A DNA stretch of 64,000 bases from an uncultured Prevotellaceae bacterium (GCA_900316505.1 ONDH01000006.1:1-64000), one strand, 5' to 3'; counted from the first letter of the stretch, positions 29,159 to 37,817 are shown. Translations and numbers: made by a program. The notes: generated by a model not told the origin, from the sequence alone.

Positions 29159-29635
29159 TTATTGTTTGCCGAAACTAACAGTGACGCTTGCAGGTTTGTC
29201 TGCTGGCTGTCCATTGGTCAAACCTGGACGCCAACGTGGCATGCCCGTGACAATGTTGAAGGCTGCAGTGTCAAGAGTGCTTCCTGCTGACTTGGTCACT
29301 TCTGCACCATAGATGTTGCCTTTCTTGTCAACCTTGAAACTAATGACCACATCGCCCTTCCCACTTACATCAGAGTGGAGAAGCTTCTTCTTCAGATATG
29401 CTTGCAGGAAGACCTCTCCTCCGGGAAATTCGGGGTCTGTGTCGCCCTCAACTTTGGTTCCTGCTTTGGCGATGCTGTCAGCTTTGGCTCCTTGCAGGAT
29501 GGCTTCCTTGTTTTTTGAACCGAAACCTGCCATTTGTGCAGCTTTGAGCTTTTCGCTTACTTCTTGTGCGTTGGCTGTGATAGCCACAATGCCCAATGTG
29601 AGCATTAGAAAGAACTTGTTCAGTTTCATATTCAT
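29159..29635 (-). CDS. Secreted TonB C-terminal domain protein
   Basis: A 158-aa protein with a cleavable signal peptide (about 1-23, ending ITANAQ) and a C-terminal TonB-like domain: DPEFPGGEVFLQAYLKKKLLHS...GKGDVVISFKVDKKGNIYGAEVTKSAGSTLDTAAFNIVTGMPRWRPGL-type layout with the conserved FPGG and PRWRPG motifs. Unlike true TonB it lacks a membrane anchor and a proline-rich stalk, so it would be soluble in the periplasm. Such proteins are common in Bacteroidales and of unknown role. A second ATG two codons later is equally possible. Confidence 0.75.
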   Translation of the reverse strand: MNMKLNKFFLMLTLGIVAITANAQEVSEKLKAAQMAGFGSKNKEAILQGAKADSIAKAGTKVEGDTDPEFPGGEVFLQAYLKKKLLHSDVSGKGDVVISFKVDKKGNIYGAEVTKSAGSTLDTAAFNIVTGMPRWRPGLTNGQPADKPASVTVSFGKQ

Positions 29636-29657
29636 CCCTGTTTTAGTTTTTACGGGG

Positions 29658-29665
29658 CAAAGGTA
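29658..29665 (-). promoter_or_regulatory. Promoter -7 box TACCTTTG (minus strand)
   Basis: TACCTTTG on the minus strand 22 bases before the start of the TonB-domain gene. Confidence 0.65.
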
Positions 29666-29788
29666 GGAATTTATTAGGAATTGGGAAGGGGGAAAAAGGA
29701 TTTATTTGATAGGGAATGAGGAATTTGGGATAGGGATTTACCACTTTTTATGAAAAAGTGGGTTCTGGATAGCAAAATAATTTATTAT

Positions 29789-29809
29789 CAAATGTCAATT
29801 GTCAATTAA
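29789..29809 (+). repeat. Three CAATTGT heptamers
   Basis: CAAATGT, CAATTGT and CAATTAA follow in 7-base register just before the promoter of the zinc peptidase gene. Confidence 0.6.
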
Positions 29810-29815
29810 AATCCG

Positions 29816-29823
29816 TACCTTTG
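29816..29823 (+). promoter_or_regulatory. Promoter -7 box TACCTTTG of the zinc peptidase gene
   Basis: TACCTTTG lies 43 bases before the ATG at 29867. Confidence 0.65.
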
Positions 29824-29866
29824 TGCGCACTTATTGTATCTATTCATCCAAAAAATAACGAAAACT

Positions 29867-30757
29867 ATGAGACTTGATGGAAGAAGAGAGAGTTCCAATG
29901 TGGACGATCGCCGTGGTAGTGGTGGCTTTAAGTTGGGTGGCAAGGGTGGCCTTGGCATCGGTGCCGCAATTGTGATAGGCTTGATCGTCTATTTCACGAC
30001 AGGCGACTTGAATCAGGCGTTTCAAGTGGCAAGCAATACAGGCGACGTGACGAGTGTCATCACGGGCCAGAATGGTCAGAACGGAGATTACCAGCCTACA
30101 GCAGAGGAGCAGGAGTTGGCATCGTTTGCCAAGAAGGTGCTTGCCTCAACTGAAGATGTGTGGACTGCTGAGTTCCAGAAGATGGGCAAGACCTATGAAC
30201 CTCCCACGTTGGTGCTTTTCAGCGGTTCTGTTCAGTCGGGCTGTGGTGGTGCGAATGCAAGCACCGGTCCTTTCTATTGCTCTGCTGACCAGAGCGTGTA
30301 TATTGACCTTTCTTTCTTCATGAGCATGAAGTCATCACTGGGCTCTGATGGCGACTTTGCCTATGCCTATGTGATTGCACATGAGGTGGGTCACCATGTG
30401 CAGTATCTGTTAGGCACATTGGGTAAAGCGCACGAGCAGATGTCTAAACTTTCGCAGAGCGAAGCAAACAAAATCAGTGTGCAGTTGGAACTGCAGGCAG
30501 ACAACTATGCTGGAGTTTGGGCGCATCACGAACAGAAGATGTTTGGCTCGTTGGAGGATGGAGACTTGCAAGAGGCACTGGGTACTGCACAAGTCATAGG
30601 TGACGACTACTTACAGAAAAAGGCACAGGGATATGTGGTGCCTGAGTCCTTCAACCATGGTACGAGCCAGCAGCGCATGAAGTGGTTCAAGCGTGGTTTC
30701 GACTCTGGCGACATTGCACAGGGCAACACGTTTGCTTATAGTTACGAAAACTTATAA
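29867..30757 (+). CDS. ypfJ: Neutral zinc metallopeptidase, YpfJ family
   Basis: A 296-aa protein starting MRLDGRRESSNVDDRRG, the family opening, followed by one membrane helix (about 27-43), a short linker and the catalytic domain: VLFSGSVQSGCGGANASTGPFYCSADQSVYID, the zinc motif AYVIAHEVGHHVQ (HExxH) and the third ligand region ELQADNYAGVWAHH. The C-terminal HGTSQQRMKWFKRGFDSGD is typical. The physiological substrate is unknown. It heads a run of six plus-strand genes with short gaps. The start is chosen because the family begins at MRLD and a promoter fits. Confidence 0.9.
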   Translation: MRLDGRRESSNVDDRRGSGGFKLGGKGGLGIGAAIVIGLIVYFTTGDLNQAFQVASNTGDVTSVITGQNGQNGDYQPTAEEQELASFAKKVLASTEDVWTAEFQKMGKTYEPPTLVLFSGSVQSGCGGANASTGPFYCSADQSVYIDLSFFMSMKSSLGSDGDFAYAYVIAHEVGHHVQYLLGTLGKAHEQMSKLSQSEANKISVQLELQADNYAGVWAHHEQKMFGSLEDGDLQEALGTAQVIGDDYLQKKAQGYVVPESFNHGTSQQRMKWFKRGFDSGDIAQGNTFAYSYENL

Positions 30758-30798
30758 CTAAACTATATACTAAATACTAAACAAAAAAAACAAAGTTT

Positions 30799-31509
30799 AT
30801 GGCAAATTTCACGTTAGACATTAGTGGTGCGCTCAGCACCGCATGGGAATATGCAAAAAAATATGGTCTGCTCATCGCAGTGGTTTATCTGTTGCTGGGC
30901 ATCTTGACAAGTGGTTTGCAGTCAATAGGAGGTCCTTCTTTCAGTATGCAGGATTCTCAGGCTATTGGCGAGGCTATCGGTAGAGGTGACTGGGATAGTG
31001 TAGGTAACATTGCACAGGCTTATAGTGGCAGTGTTGGCTCTAACTTCGGAACTATGATTGGAAGCATTATAAGCGCTATTGTGAGTGTAGGTCTATACAA
31101 TCTGGCATTGGGCTTGATGGGTGGCCGTTTCAACGAGGTGACTTTCGATGCTTTCAAACTTCCATTTGCAACGTATTTGAAGGCATTTGTGGTGAGCTTC
31201 ATTGTGGGTGCCATAGGTATTGTTGCCCTCTTTTGTTGCGTCATTCCTTTCTTCTTTGTAGCTCCTCGTCTCATCTTGGCACCAGTCTATCAGGTGGAGA
31301 ATCCAGAAGCAGGTATCTTTGAGTCTATTGGTGCTGCATGGAAAATGACTGCTGACAACACCTTCTCTATGATGGGTTTGGGCTTTGTAGTTGTAGGTAT
31401 TTGTCTTTTGGGCCTCATGTGCTGCTGCATCGGTCTTTACTTTGCCCAGGCAATTGAATTGTTTGTGTTGATTGCTGCTTACAACCAGTTGAAGGGCAAT
31501 CTACAATAA
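30799..31509 (+). CDS. Hypothetical polytopic membrane protein, 236 aa
   Basis: Five or six hydrophobic helices (about 22-44, 80-100, 130-158, 195-225). The overall plan, with a Gly-Ser-rich loop after helix 1 and helices of the form IVGAIGIVALFCCVIPFFFVAPRLILAPVYQVENPEAGIFESIGAAWKMT (shortened here), resembles proteins with a glycerophosphodiester-phosphodiesterase-type membrane domain or DUF975. No catalytic domain is present. It lies between the zinc peptidase and metF and may be co-transcribed with them. Confidence 0.6.
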   Translation: MANFTLDISGALSTAWEYAKKYGLLIAVVYLLLGILTSGLQSIGGPSFSMQDSQAIGEAIGRGDWDSVGNIAQAYSGSVGSNFGTMIGSIISAIVSVGLYNLALGLMGGRFNEVTFDAFKLPFATYLKAFVVSFIVGAIGIVALFCCVIPFFFVAPRLILAPVYQVENPEAGIFESIGAAWKMTADNTFSMMGLGFVVVGICLLGLMCCCIGLYFAQAIELFVLIAAYNQLKGNLQ

Positions 31510-31530
31510 TCACTAAACATTGACTTAAGT

Positions 31531-32484
31531 TTGACGGTATCAGAATTAATCAATAAGACCGAAAAGACTGCCTTCTCCTTCGAGGTGTTGCCACCTCTGA
31601 AGGGGACAGGCACGTCTGCTCTTTTTAGTACTATTGATGCGCTGAAAGAGTTTGGTCCTGAATATATCAATATCACGACTCACCGCAGTGAGTATGTGTA
31701 TGTGGAACAACCTGACGGCACTTATTTGCGTCATTTTGTGCGCCGTCGCCCAGGAACTGTAGCGGTGGCAAGTGCCATCATGCAGAAGTATGACATCAAG
31801 GTGGTGCCCCATGTGGTGGTGAGTGGAATGACCAGGGAGGATATTGAGTATATGTTGCTCGACCTTCAGTTCCTTGGTATCCAGGATATTCTCATCTTGC
31901 GTGGTGACAAGGCAAAGGAAGAGGCTCGTTTCATGCCAGTGAAGGATGGATACAGCCATGCAACCGAACTGATAGAACAGGTGAACCTCTTCAACCAGGG
32001 TAAGTTCATTGATGGCACTCCCATCAAGAGCCCTGGCGCACCTTTCTCCTATGGTGTGGCTGCCTACCCTGAGAAGCATGAGGAAGCGCCCAACTTGGAG
32101 TTCGACTTGCAAGTGCTCAAAAAGAAGCAGGACATGGGTGCCGACTATGCTGTGACACAGATTTTCTACGACAACGAGAAGTATTTCCAGTTTGTGGCAC
32201 AAGCTCGTGAAATGGGTGTCACCATTCCTATCATTCCTGGCATCAAACCGATGGCAAAGCTTAGCCAGTTCAATGTCTTGCCTAAGACTTTCCACCTTGA
32301 TTTACCTGAAGCCCTCTCAAAGGAGATGGAGAAATGCACTACTGACGCAGAGGTGAAGCAATTGGGGATAGAGTGGGGCATCCAGCAGTGTCGTGAACTG
32401 ATGCAACATCATGTGCCAAGCATCCACTTTTACTCGATGGGTGCCACGGAAAGTATCCGGGAGATAGCAAAAGAAATCTATTAA
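31531..32484 (+). CDS. metF: Methylenetetrahydrofolate reductase (TTG start)
   Basis: A 317-aa flavin enzyme that makes 5-methyltetrahydrofolate for methionine synthesis. Family blocks: FSFEVLPPLKGTG, YINITTHRSEYVY, VVPHVVVSGMTREDIEYML, DILILRGDK, FSYGVAAYPEKHEEAPN, KKKQDMGADYAVTQIFYDNEKYFQF, IPIIPGIKPM. The frame has no ATG between the upstream in-frame stop at 31507 and residue 88, and the conserved N-terminus begins at the TTG at 31531, which is therefore the start. The stop codon is the first triplet of a heptamer array leading to holB. Confidence 0.92.
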   Translation: MTVSELINKTEKTAFSFEVLPPLKGTGTSALFSTIDALKEFGPEYINITTHRSEYVYVEQPDGTYLRHFVRRRPGTVAVASAIMQKYDIKVVPHVVVSGMTREDIEYMLLDLQFLGIQDILILRGDKAKEEARFMPVKDGYSHATELIEQVNLFNQGKFIDGTPIKSPGAPFSYGVAAYPEKHEEAPNLEFDLQVLKKKQDMGADYAVTQIFYDNEKYFQFVAQAREMGVTIPIIPGIKPMAKLSQFNVLPKTFHLDLPEALSKEMEKCTTDAEVKQLGIEWGIQQCRELMQHHVPSIHFYSMGATESIREIAKEIY

Positions 32485-32511
32485 CCCCTCAGCTCTTAAC
32501 TCTCAACTCTC
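32482..32511 (+). repeat. Heptamer linker from metF stop to holB start
   Basis: Beginning with the TAA stop, four 7-base units (TAACCCC, TCAGCTC, TTAACTC, TCAACTC) and two bases (TC) lead directly to the holB ATG: distance 7x4+2. Confidence 0.8.
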
Positions 32512-33603
32512 ATGACCTTTGACCAAATCATAGCACAAGACACGGTGAAGCAGCGCCTGCTGGATGAACTTCAGCAAGGGAGGGTGCCACATGCTTTGAT
32601 GCTCTATGGTCCAGAAGGGTGTGGTGCTTTGCCCATTGCTGTGGCATATGCTCAGCGGTTGTTGGGTGGAGGGCTGATGGCAGAAAAATTGCAGCATCCC
32701 GACCTGCATTTTGCATTCCCTATCTACAAGAAGTCCAGTGGTAAGGATACCTATTGTGATGAGTTTCTGAAAGAGTGGCGCGAGCAGTTGCTTACTCATC
32801 CTTATTTCGGTATGTCTGAATGGATGGAGATGGTGGGAGCGGAAAATCAGCAGCTTGTGATCTATGCCAATGAGAGTGAAGCGATCTTGCGTAAACTCAG
32901 TTTGAAAGCCAGTCAGGGGGGGTATAAGGTGATGCTGATCTGGTTGCCTGAGAAGATGAATACGGAATGTGCCAACAAACTTCTCAAACTGCTGGAGGAG
33001 CCTCCAGCTCAGACCGTCTTTCTGTTGGTGAGTGAACAGCCTGACAAGGTGCTGCAGACAGTACGTAGCCGCTCACAGATGGTGGCGGTTCCACGATTGA
33101 CTGAGCAAGAGGTGGAGCAGGCACTCATTGAGCGTTACAATATCCTGCCTGCCGAAGCTAAGCGCATTGCCCGTTCGTGCAATGGCAACATGGCACAAGC
33201 CTTGCGCACCATAACCAGCGATACCGAAGGTGAATATTTCTTTGATTTGTTTGTGGAGTTGATGCGTCTCTCGTATGCACGTAGGGTGAAGGAGATGAAA
33301 CAATGGAGTGAGCGTGTGGCAGGCATGGGGCGTGAACGCATCAAGTCATTTCTTGACTATTGTCAGAAAATGGTGCGTGAGAATTTTATCTACAACTTTG
33401 GTCGTCAGTCCGAACTAAATTACATGACGGAGCAGGAGTCGCAATTTGCTGTCAAGTTCGCTCCCTACATCAACGAACGTAACGTAATCGGCATCATGAA
33501 TGAACTTTCTCTTGCCCAACGAGACATCGTCCAAAACACCAGCGCCAAAATCGTTTTCTTCGATTTTGCCTTGAAAATGATAGTACTTATAAAAAATAGA
33601 TAA
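32512..33603 (+). CDS. holB: DNA polymerase III delta' subunit
   Basis: A 363-aa AAA+-fold clamp-loader subunit. VKQRLLDELQQGRVPHALMLYGPEGCGALPIAVAYAQ has a degenerate P-loop (GPEGCGAL, no Lys), as expected for delta', which does not hydrolyse ATP. HPDLHFAFPI, KVMLIWLPEKMNTECANKLLKLLEEPP and FLLVSEQPDKVLQTVRSRSQ are diagnostic. The cysteine zinc module that usually sits between the first helix and HPDLHF is absent: AYAQRLLGGGLMAEKLQHPDLHF has no CxxC. It is followed without gap by ricT, the usual order in Bacteroidales. Confidence 0.88.
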   Translation: MTFDQIIAQDTVKQRLLDELQQGRVPHALMLYGPEGCGALPIAVAYAQRLLGGGLMAEKLQHPDLHFAFPIYKKSSGKDTYCDEFLKEWREQLLTHPYFGMSEWMEMVGAENQQLVIYANESEAILRKLSLKASQGGYKVMLIWLPEKMNTECANKLLKLLEEPPAQTVFLLVSEQPDKVLQTVRSRSQMVAVPRLTEQEVEQALIERYNILPAEAKRIARSCNGNMAQALRTITSDTEGEYFFDLFVELMRLSYARRVKEMKQWSERVAGMGRERIKSFLDYCQKMVRENFIYNFGRQSELNYMTEQESQFAVKFAPYINERNVIGIMNELSLAQRDIVQNTSAKIVFFDFALKMIVLIKNR

Positions 33604-34719
33604 ATGACAGAATTCAAATGTGGACATTGCTGCGGTGACATCAGTGTGAAAGGATGTAGCCGTCATGCAGATAAACTCAATACATACGATTGGCTTGCCG
33701 ACTTGCCCGACAATGCAGCGGCATGCGATGTGGTGGAAGTACAGTTCAAGCCACCACGTAAAGGCTATTTCCTCAATGTGAACAAGCTCCCGTTGGAGAA
33801 AGGCGATGTGGTGGCGGTCGAGGCAAATCCCGGACATGACATTGGCACTGTCACGATGACAGGGCGTTTGGTGCCCTTGCAGGTGAAGAAAGCCAATCTC
33901 AAGCCTAACACGGAGTTGAAGAAAATATACCGAAAGGCACGTCAGGCAGACCTTGACAAGTGGAACGAAGCCAGGAAACGTGAACACGAAACTATGATTG
34001 AGAGCCGTCAGATTGCGCTCCATCTGGGCTTGCAGATGAAGATAGGTGATGTGGAGTATCAAGGTGACGGCAACAAGGCAATATTCTACTATATCGCCGA
34101 TGAACGTGTCGATTTTCGCCAGTTGATTAAGGTGTTGGCAGACCGTTTCCGTGTGCGTATCGAGATGAAACAGATTGGTGCCCGTCAGGAGGCAGGACGC
34201 ATCGGGGGCATTGGTCCATGTGGACGTGAACTTTGTTGTGCCACATGGATGACCAATTTCTCTTCTGTTAGTACGGCTGCAGCACGTTTTCAGGACATTT
34301 CCCTCAATCCTCAGAAACTGGCAGGACAGTGCGCTAAGCTCAAGTGTTGCATGAATTATGAGGTGGATCAGTATATGGAGTCGCTCAAGAAGTTGCCATC
34401 ACGTGAAATTACGCTCTTTACACAAGATAATGAGTATTTCTATGTGAAGGCAGACATTCTTGCCCATATGATTACTTATTCCACCGACAAAAGGATGCTC
34501 GTGAACGAGAAGACCATCTCTGCACGACGTGCTTTTGAAGTGATACAGATGAATCGTAACGGACAAAAGCCGGCATCTCTTGACGAGAAAGAAAGACAGG
34601 AGGCACCTGCGTCAGTGGATCTCCTTGATCAAGACAACATCAATCGTTTTGACAGTCAGAATAAGAAACGAAAGAAGAAGAAAAAGCGTAGCGGCAATGG
34701 TGGAGGACCGAGGGAATGA
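33604..34719 (+). CDS. ricT: RicT/YaaT-like PSP1-domain protein
   Basis: A 371-aa PSP1-domain protein. The N-terminus has a Cys-rich FKCGHCCGDISVKGCSRH; the core contains VEVQFKPPRKGYFLNVNKLPLEKGDVV, VDFRQLIKVLADRFRVRIEMKQIGARQEA and the conserved cysteines GIGPCGRELCCATWM and GQCAKLKCCMNYE. In Bacillus the RicTAF complex carries iron-sulfur clusters and affects mRNA maturation; a role in Bacteroidales is unproved. The C-terminal 25 residues are a basic tail (KKRKKKKKRSGN). It abuts holB and overlaps gldH by four bases (ATGA). Confidence 0.88.
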   Translation: MTEFKCGHCCGDISVKGCSRHADKLNTYDWLADLPDNAAACDVVEVQFKPPRKGYFLNVNKLPLEKGDVVAVEANPGHDIGTVTMTGRLVPLQVKKANLKPNTELKKIYRKARQADLDKWNEARKREHETMIESRQIALHLGLQMKIGDVEYQGDGNKAIFYYIADERVDFRQLIKVLADRFRVRIEMKQIGARQEAGRIGGIGPCGRELCCATWMTNFSSVSTAAARFQDISLNPQKLAGQCAKLKCCMNYEVDQYMESLKKLPSREITLFTQDNEYFYVKADILAHMITYSTDKRMLVNEKTISARRAFEVIQMNRNGQKPASLDEKERQEAPASVDLLDQDNINRFDSQNKKRKKKKKRSGNGGGPRE

Positions 34720-35183
34720 GCAGAGTCCGTTGTTTGTTGTCCATTGTCATTTTGACGATGTTCAACCTTGTCCTCTTTACGTCTTGTGAGGACAATCTTT
34801 ATTATTCGCTCTATCAAGATATGCCCCGCATGGAATGGGATAGCAATGAACCTTTGGTTTTCAGTATTCCACCTGCTGAAAACACATTGGATGTGGCTGT
34901 TACTTTGGGTGTGCGCACCACCACCAAGTTCCGTTACAAAGACATTGTGGCTCGCGCTGAACTGTTGGATGGGGATTCGGTCATCTCATCTGTTCCCCTG
35001 AACATCACCCTCTATCAGGGCAAAGGTGCAACCCGAGAGGGAATCCTCTTGCAAGACAACTATTCCAAACCCCAGTCCTTCCATATGCAGGCGCATCACA
35101 ACTACACCTTGCGTGTCACCCACCTCATGCGCCTTAACCCTCTGGATGAGGTACAGAGTGTCGGCATCATTGTGGAACGCTGA
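34716..35183 (+). CDS. gldH: GldH-like lipoprotein
   Basis: A 155-aa lipoprotein with lipobox LFTSC near residue 24. The mature part (YYSLYQDMPRMEWDSNEPLVFSIP, and a jelly-roll-like C-terminal half) matches the gliding-motility GldH family, which in non-gliding Bacteroidales is kept next to ricT and holB with unknown role. The 5' end of the gene (34728-34755) reads as GTTGTCC-type heptamers encoding part of the signal peptide. Confidence 0.8.
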   Translation: MSRVRCLLSIVILTMFNLVLFTSCEDNLYYSLYQDMPRMEWDSNEPLVFSIPPAENTLDVAVTLGVRTTTKFRYKDIVARAELLDGDSVISSVPLNITLYQGKGATREGILLQDNYSKPQSFHMQAHHNYTLRVTHLMRLNPLDEVQSVGIIVER

Positions 35184-35187
35184 TGTC

Positions 35188-36159
35188 TTATTCTCCCCAC
35201 AAAGGCTCGTCCAATCCTTGCGAGAGGAAGGGCTTGAGCATTTGGGCAAATATCTCAGATAGACAGGTCATCCGCCCCATTCCCATCACGTATGGGTTGA
35301 TGTGTCGCTTTTTCGACACCACAACCTTGGCTCCTGCATGGTCGCCTTTGTGGATGTGATGCAACGCCCTGAATCTCTCCCAATCTTTTCGTGCCTTTTC
35401 GTCTTGATGGAGTAGGGCAATAACATCACTTTCCGTCTTGTACAGGTCATCCATTCCAAGCACACCCCGTGAGATGTGTTTGCATAGTAGTTCCGACAAT
35501 GTTTGCATGGCAAACCTGTCCTCGTCTGCCACATAAATCTTTGAGGTTTCAAGGGCAGCCAAACAAAATGATTCAGCCTTCTTGACATCGTCAAACATCA
35601 GTTCATCTTCTCCATCCTCATTTTTCCCTACTACTAAATGACCATACCATTCTATCACCTTTTCTTTCGGTGCAATGCGGTAGTTTACGATGTTTGACAA
35701 CGTATATTCCAAACGGTCTGCTGAAAGTTTGGGCGAATCATTGTCTGCAATGGGGTATAAATGATAGTCTGCCACCTCTTCTAATGAGATGCTCCATTCC
35801 TTCAGACATCCCATGATTACTGACGACGATTCAATCAATGCCTTCGTTCCCCTCTCCGTCGATTCCTGTTTCAGGTGGTCGCCATTCAGAAAATCCACCA
35901 CATGGGCAAATGTTGGTGTGGCAATGTCATGTAGCAGTGCAGCAATAGTCTGCCGCCTGTCTTGAGTGAAATGCCATACAATCAAGGCACATCCCACACT
36001 ATGTTTATATCTTGAATAGTTGTCCAGCCCCTCAAACAACGGAAACGATGTGTACTCACATCCGCAGTGCATGCCCACATCTTTCAGTCGTTGCATGGCA
36101 GGCGCTTCAGCTAATGACTTGATGAAATCAGGAATGGATGGGTTATATATCTTCCACAT
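35188..36159 (-). CDS. HD-domain phosphohydrolase
   Basis: A 323-aa protein with an N-terminal HD domain: MQRLKDVGMHCGCEYTSFPLFEGLDNYSRYKHSVGCALIVWHF, the metal-binding ALLHDIATPTFAHVVDF (HD, and H in THPTFAH-like position) and a long helical C-terminal half. The pattern is that of the dGTPase/SamHD1-like branch, but the substrate is unknown. It is convergent with gldH and divergent from cobQ, with its own TATCTTTG box. Confidence 0.8.
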   Translation of the reverse strand: MWKIYNPSIPDFIKSLAEAPAMQRLKDVGMHCGCEYTSFPLFEGLDNYSRYKHSVGCALIVWHFTQDRRQTIAALLHDIATPTFAHVVDFLNGDHLKQESTERGTKALIESSSVIMGCLKEWSISLEEVADYHLYPIADNDSPKLSADRLEYTLSNIVNYRIAPKEKVIEWYGHLVVGKNEDGEDELMFDDVKKAESFCLAALETSKIYVADEDRFAMQTLSELLCKHISRGVLGMDDLYKTESDVIALLHQDEKARKDWERFRALHHIHKGDHAGAKVVVSKKRHINPYVMGMGRMTCLSEIFAQMLKPFLSQGLDEPLWGE

Positions 36160-36180
36160 GATTGTAAAGTATTTTATCTA

Positions 36181-36188
36181 CAAAGATA
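36181..36188 (-). promoter_or_regulatory. Promoter -7 box TATCTTTG (minus strand)
   Basis: TATCTTTG on the minus strand, 21 bases before the start of the HD-hydrolase gene. Confidence 0.65.
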
Positions 36189-36250
36189 AAAAAACTTTTT
36201 CATTTTCTCATTCTTTCAATTTTTCATTTCCCCATTTTCTTATTTTTTTT

Positions 36251-36258
36251 TACCTTTG
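36251..36258 (+). promoter_or_regulatory. Promoter -7 box TACCTTTG of the cobalamin operon, almost no leader
   Basis: TACCTTTG with a TTTC element 20 bases upstream (36227-36230). The ATG of cobQ is 7 bases after the box, leaving at most a few leader bases. This rules out a cobalamin riboswitch in the leader of this transcript, which many Bacteroidales cob/btu operons have. Confidence 0.7.
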
Positions 36259-36265
36259 CATCATT

Positions 36266-37804
36266 ATGAGACGACTTCATCCAATCATGTTGGCAGGAAC
36301 TGGCAGTGATGTGGGCAAGAGCATCCTTGCCACAGCCTTGTGCCGTATATTCTTGCAGGATGGCTATCATCCCGCCCCCTTTAAGGCGCAGAACATGGCA
36401 TTGAACTCCTACGCCACTCCCGAAGGTCTGGAGATTGGCCGTGCCCAAGCTGTACAGGCAGAGGCTGCTGGCATTTCTTGTCACACCGACATGAACCCAC
36501 TTCTCCTGAAACCTCAAAGTGACCACACCAGCCAAGTGGTGCTCAATGGCATCCCCATCGGTAACCGCGATGCCTACGATTTCTGGCGCACATCCCCATC
36601 CACCCCCACTTCTCCCACTCTGCCCACTCTGCCTATTCCCCCCACTCAATCTATTGACTTCCGCCAAGAAGTCTGCGCTGCCTTCGACCGCCTCTCTCAA
36701 CAATACAACCCCATTGTCATGGAGGGAGCGGGCTCTATTTCCGAAATCAACCTCCGCGACCACGACCTTGTCAACATGCCCATGGCACGTCATGCCAATG
36801 CCGATGTCATCTTGGTGGGCGATATTGACCGTGGCGGTGTCTTCGCCTCTGTCTATGGCAGCATCGCCCTTCAGACTCCCGAAGACCGAAAACTCATCAA
36901 GGGCATCATCATCAATAAGTTCCGTGGTGACCTACGCCTTTTTGAAGACGGAAGGAAAATGCTGGAGGAACTATGTGGTATCCCCGTCTTAGGTGTGGTT
37001 CCCTACTACAAAGACATCCACATCGAGGAGGAGGACAGCGTGGCTTTGGGAAGAAAGGCTGGAATTCAACTGTCAACTGTCAATTGTCAACTGTCAACTG
37101 TCTCCGTGGCAGTGGTGCTCCTCCACCATCTCTCCAACTTCACCGACTTTAATGTGCTGGAACGTGACCCACGGGTGCATCTTTTCTACACCAACAATAC
37201 CGATGACCTTCTCAAAAGTGACATCATCCTTATCCCGGGAAGTAAATCCACCCTCAGTGACCTCTACGAACTACGCCGCAACGGAGTGGCACAAGCCATC
37301 ATCCGTGCGCATCGTCAAGGTGCAACCGTCATGGGTATCTGTGGCGGTTATCAGATGATGGGCATGGAGGTATGTGACCCCCAGCATGTGGAGGGTGATA
37401 TTGACCGTTTGCCTGGACTTGGACTTTTGCCCACCACAACGACCATGTCGGGAGAAAAGGTGACACGTCAAGTGACTTGCGAGTATGGCAGTGGCTATGA
37501 GATACACATGGGCGAGACCCGCCCGCTCCATGCTGCTCCTTCCCCGCTTTTACATCTGGATGACGGCACAGAAGATGGCTATTTCGTGGATGACCACTGC
37601 ATGGGCACCTACGTACATGGCATCCTCGATAACCCTCCCTTCATCGAAAAACTGCTGGCACCTTTCAAGGACAAGCTGGCACAAACAGCCCAAACCTTCG
37701 ACTACAAGGCTTTCAAAGAAGAGCAATACGACAAACTGGCTGCCCATGTGCGTCAGCATCTCGACATGCAACGCCTCTACCAACTCCTCACCCCCAATTC
37801 CTAA
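36266..37804 (+). CDS. cobQ: Cobyric acid synthase with two low-complexity insertions
   Basis: Glutamine-dependent amidation of adenosylcobyrinate diamide. The 512-aa product has the ATPase domain (MLAGTGSDVGKSILATALCRIFLQDG, PFKAQNMALNSY, VMEGAGSISEINLRDHDLVNMPMA, VGDIDRGGVFASVYG) and the glutaminase domain (NFTDFNVL, IPGSKSTLSDL, nucleophile in GICGGYQMMG, GTYVHGILDN). Two insertions stand out: a Pro/Thr/Ser stretch (about 111-128) and a heptamer-encoded QLSTVNCQLST (about 269-279) between the domains. The start is set by the promoter; the upstream frame back to 36020 overlaps the HD gene. First gene of a six-gene operon. Confidence 0.92.
   Translation: MRRLHPIMLAGTGSDVGKSILATALCRIFLQDGYHPAPFKAQNMALNSYATPEGLEIGRAQAVQAEAAGISCHTDMNPLLLKPQSDHTSQVVLNGIPIGNRDAYDFWRTSPSTPTSPTLPTLPIPPTQSIDFRQEVCAAFDRLSQQYNPIVMEGAGSISEINLRDHDLVNMPMARHANADVILVGDIDRGGVFASVYGSIALQTPEDRKLIKGIIINKFRGDLRLFEDGRKMLEELCGIPVLGVVPYYKDIHIEEEDSVALGRKAGIQLSTVNCQLSTVSVAVVLLHHLSNFTDFNVLERDPRVHLFYTNNTDDLLKSDIILIPGSKSTLSDLYELRRNGVAQAIIRAHRQGATVMGICGGYQMMGMEVCDPQHVEGDIDRLPGLGLLPTTTTMSGEKVTRQVTCEYGSGYEIHMGETRPLHAAPSPLLHLDDGTEDGYFVDDHCMGTYVHGILDNPPFIEKLLAPFKDKLAQTAQTFDYKAFKEEQYDKLAAHVRQHLDMQRLYQLLTPNS
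37066..37102 (+). repeat. In-frame CAACTGT array in cobQ
   Basis: About five CAACTGT units (one CAATTGT) encode QLSTVNCQLSTV in the interdomain region of CobQ, in the orientation that has no stop in any frame. Confidence 0.9.
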
Positions 37805-37815
37805 TTCCTAATTCT
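37795..37815 (+). repeat. Heptamer linker from cobQ stop to cobD start
   Basis: CAATTCC, TAATTCC and TAATTCT follow in register; the TAA of the second unit is the cobQ stop, and after two more bases (CA) comes the cobD ATG: distance 7x2+2. Confidence 0.75.
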
Positions 37816-37817
37816 CA

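Noticed and set aside
36160..36265. Cobalamin riboswitch before cobQ
   Set aside because: The gap is 106 bases of T-rich sequence with no B12-box, and the promoter lies immediately before the ATG.
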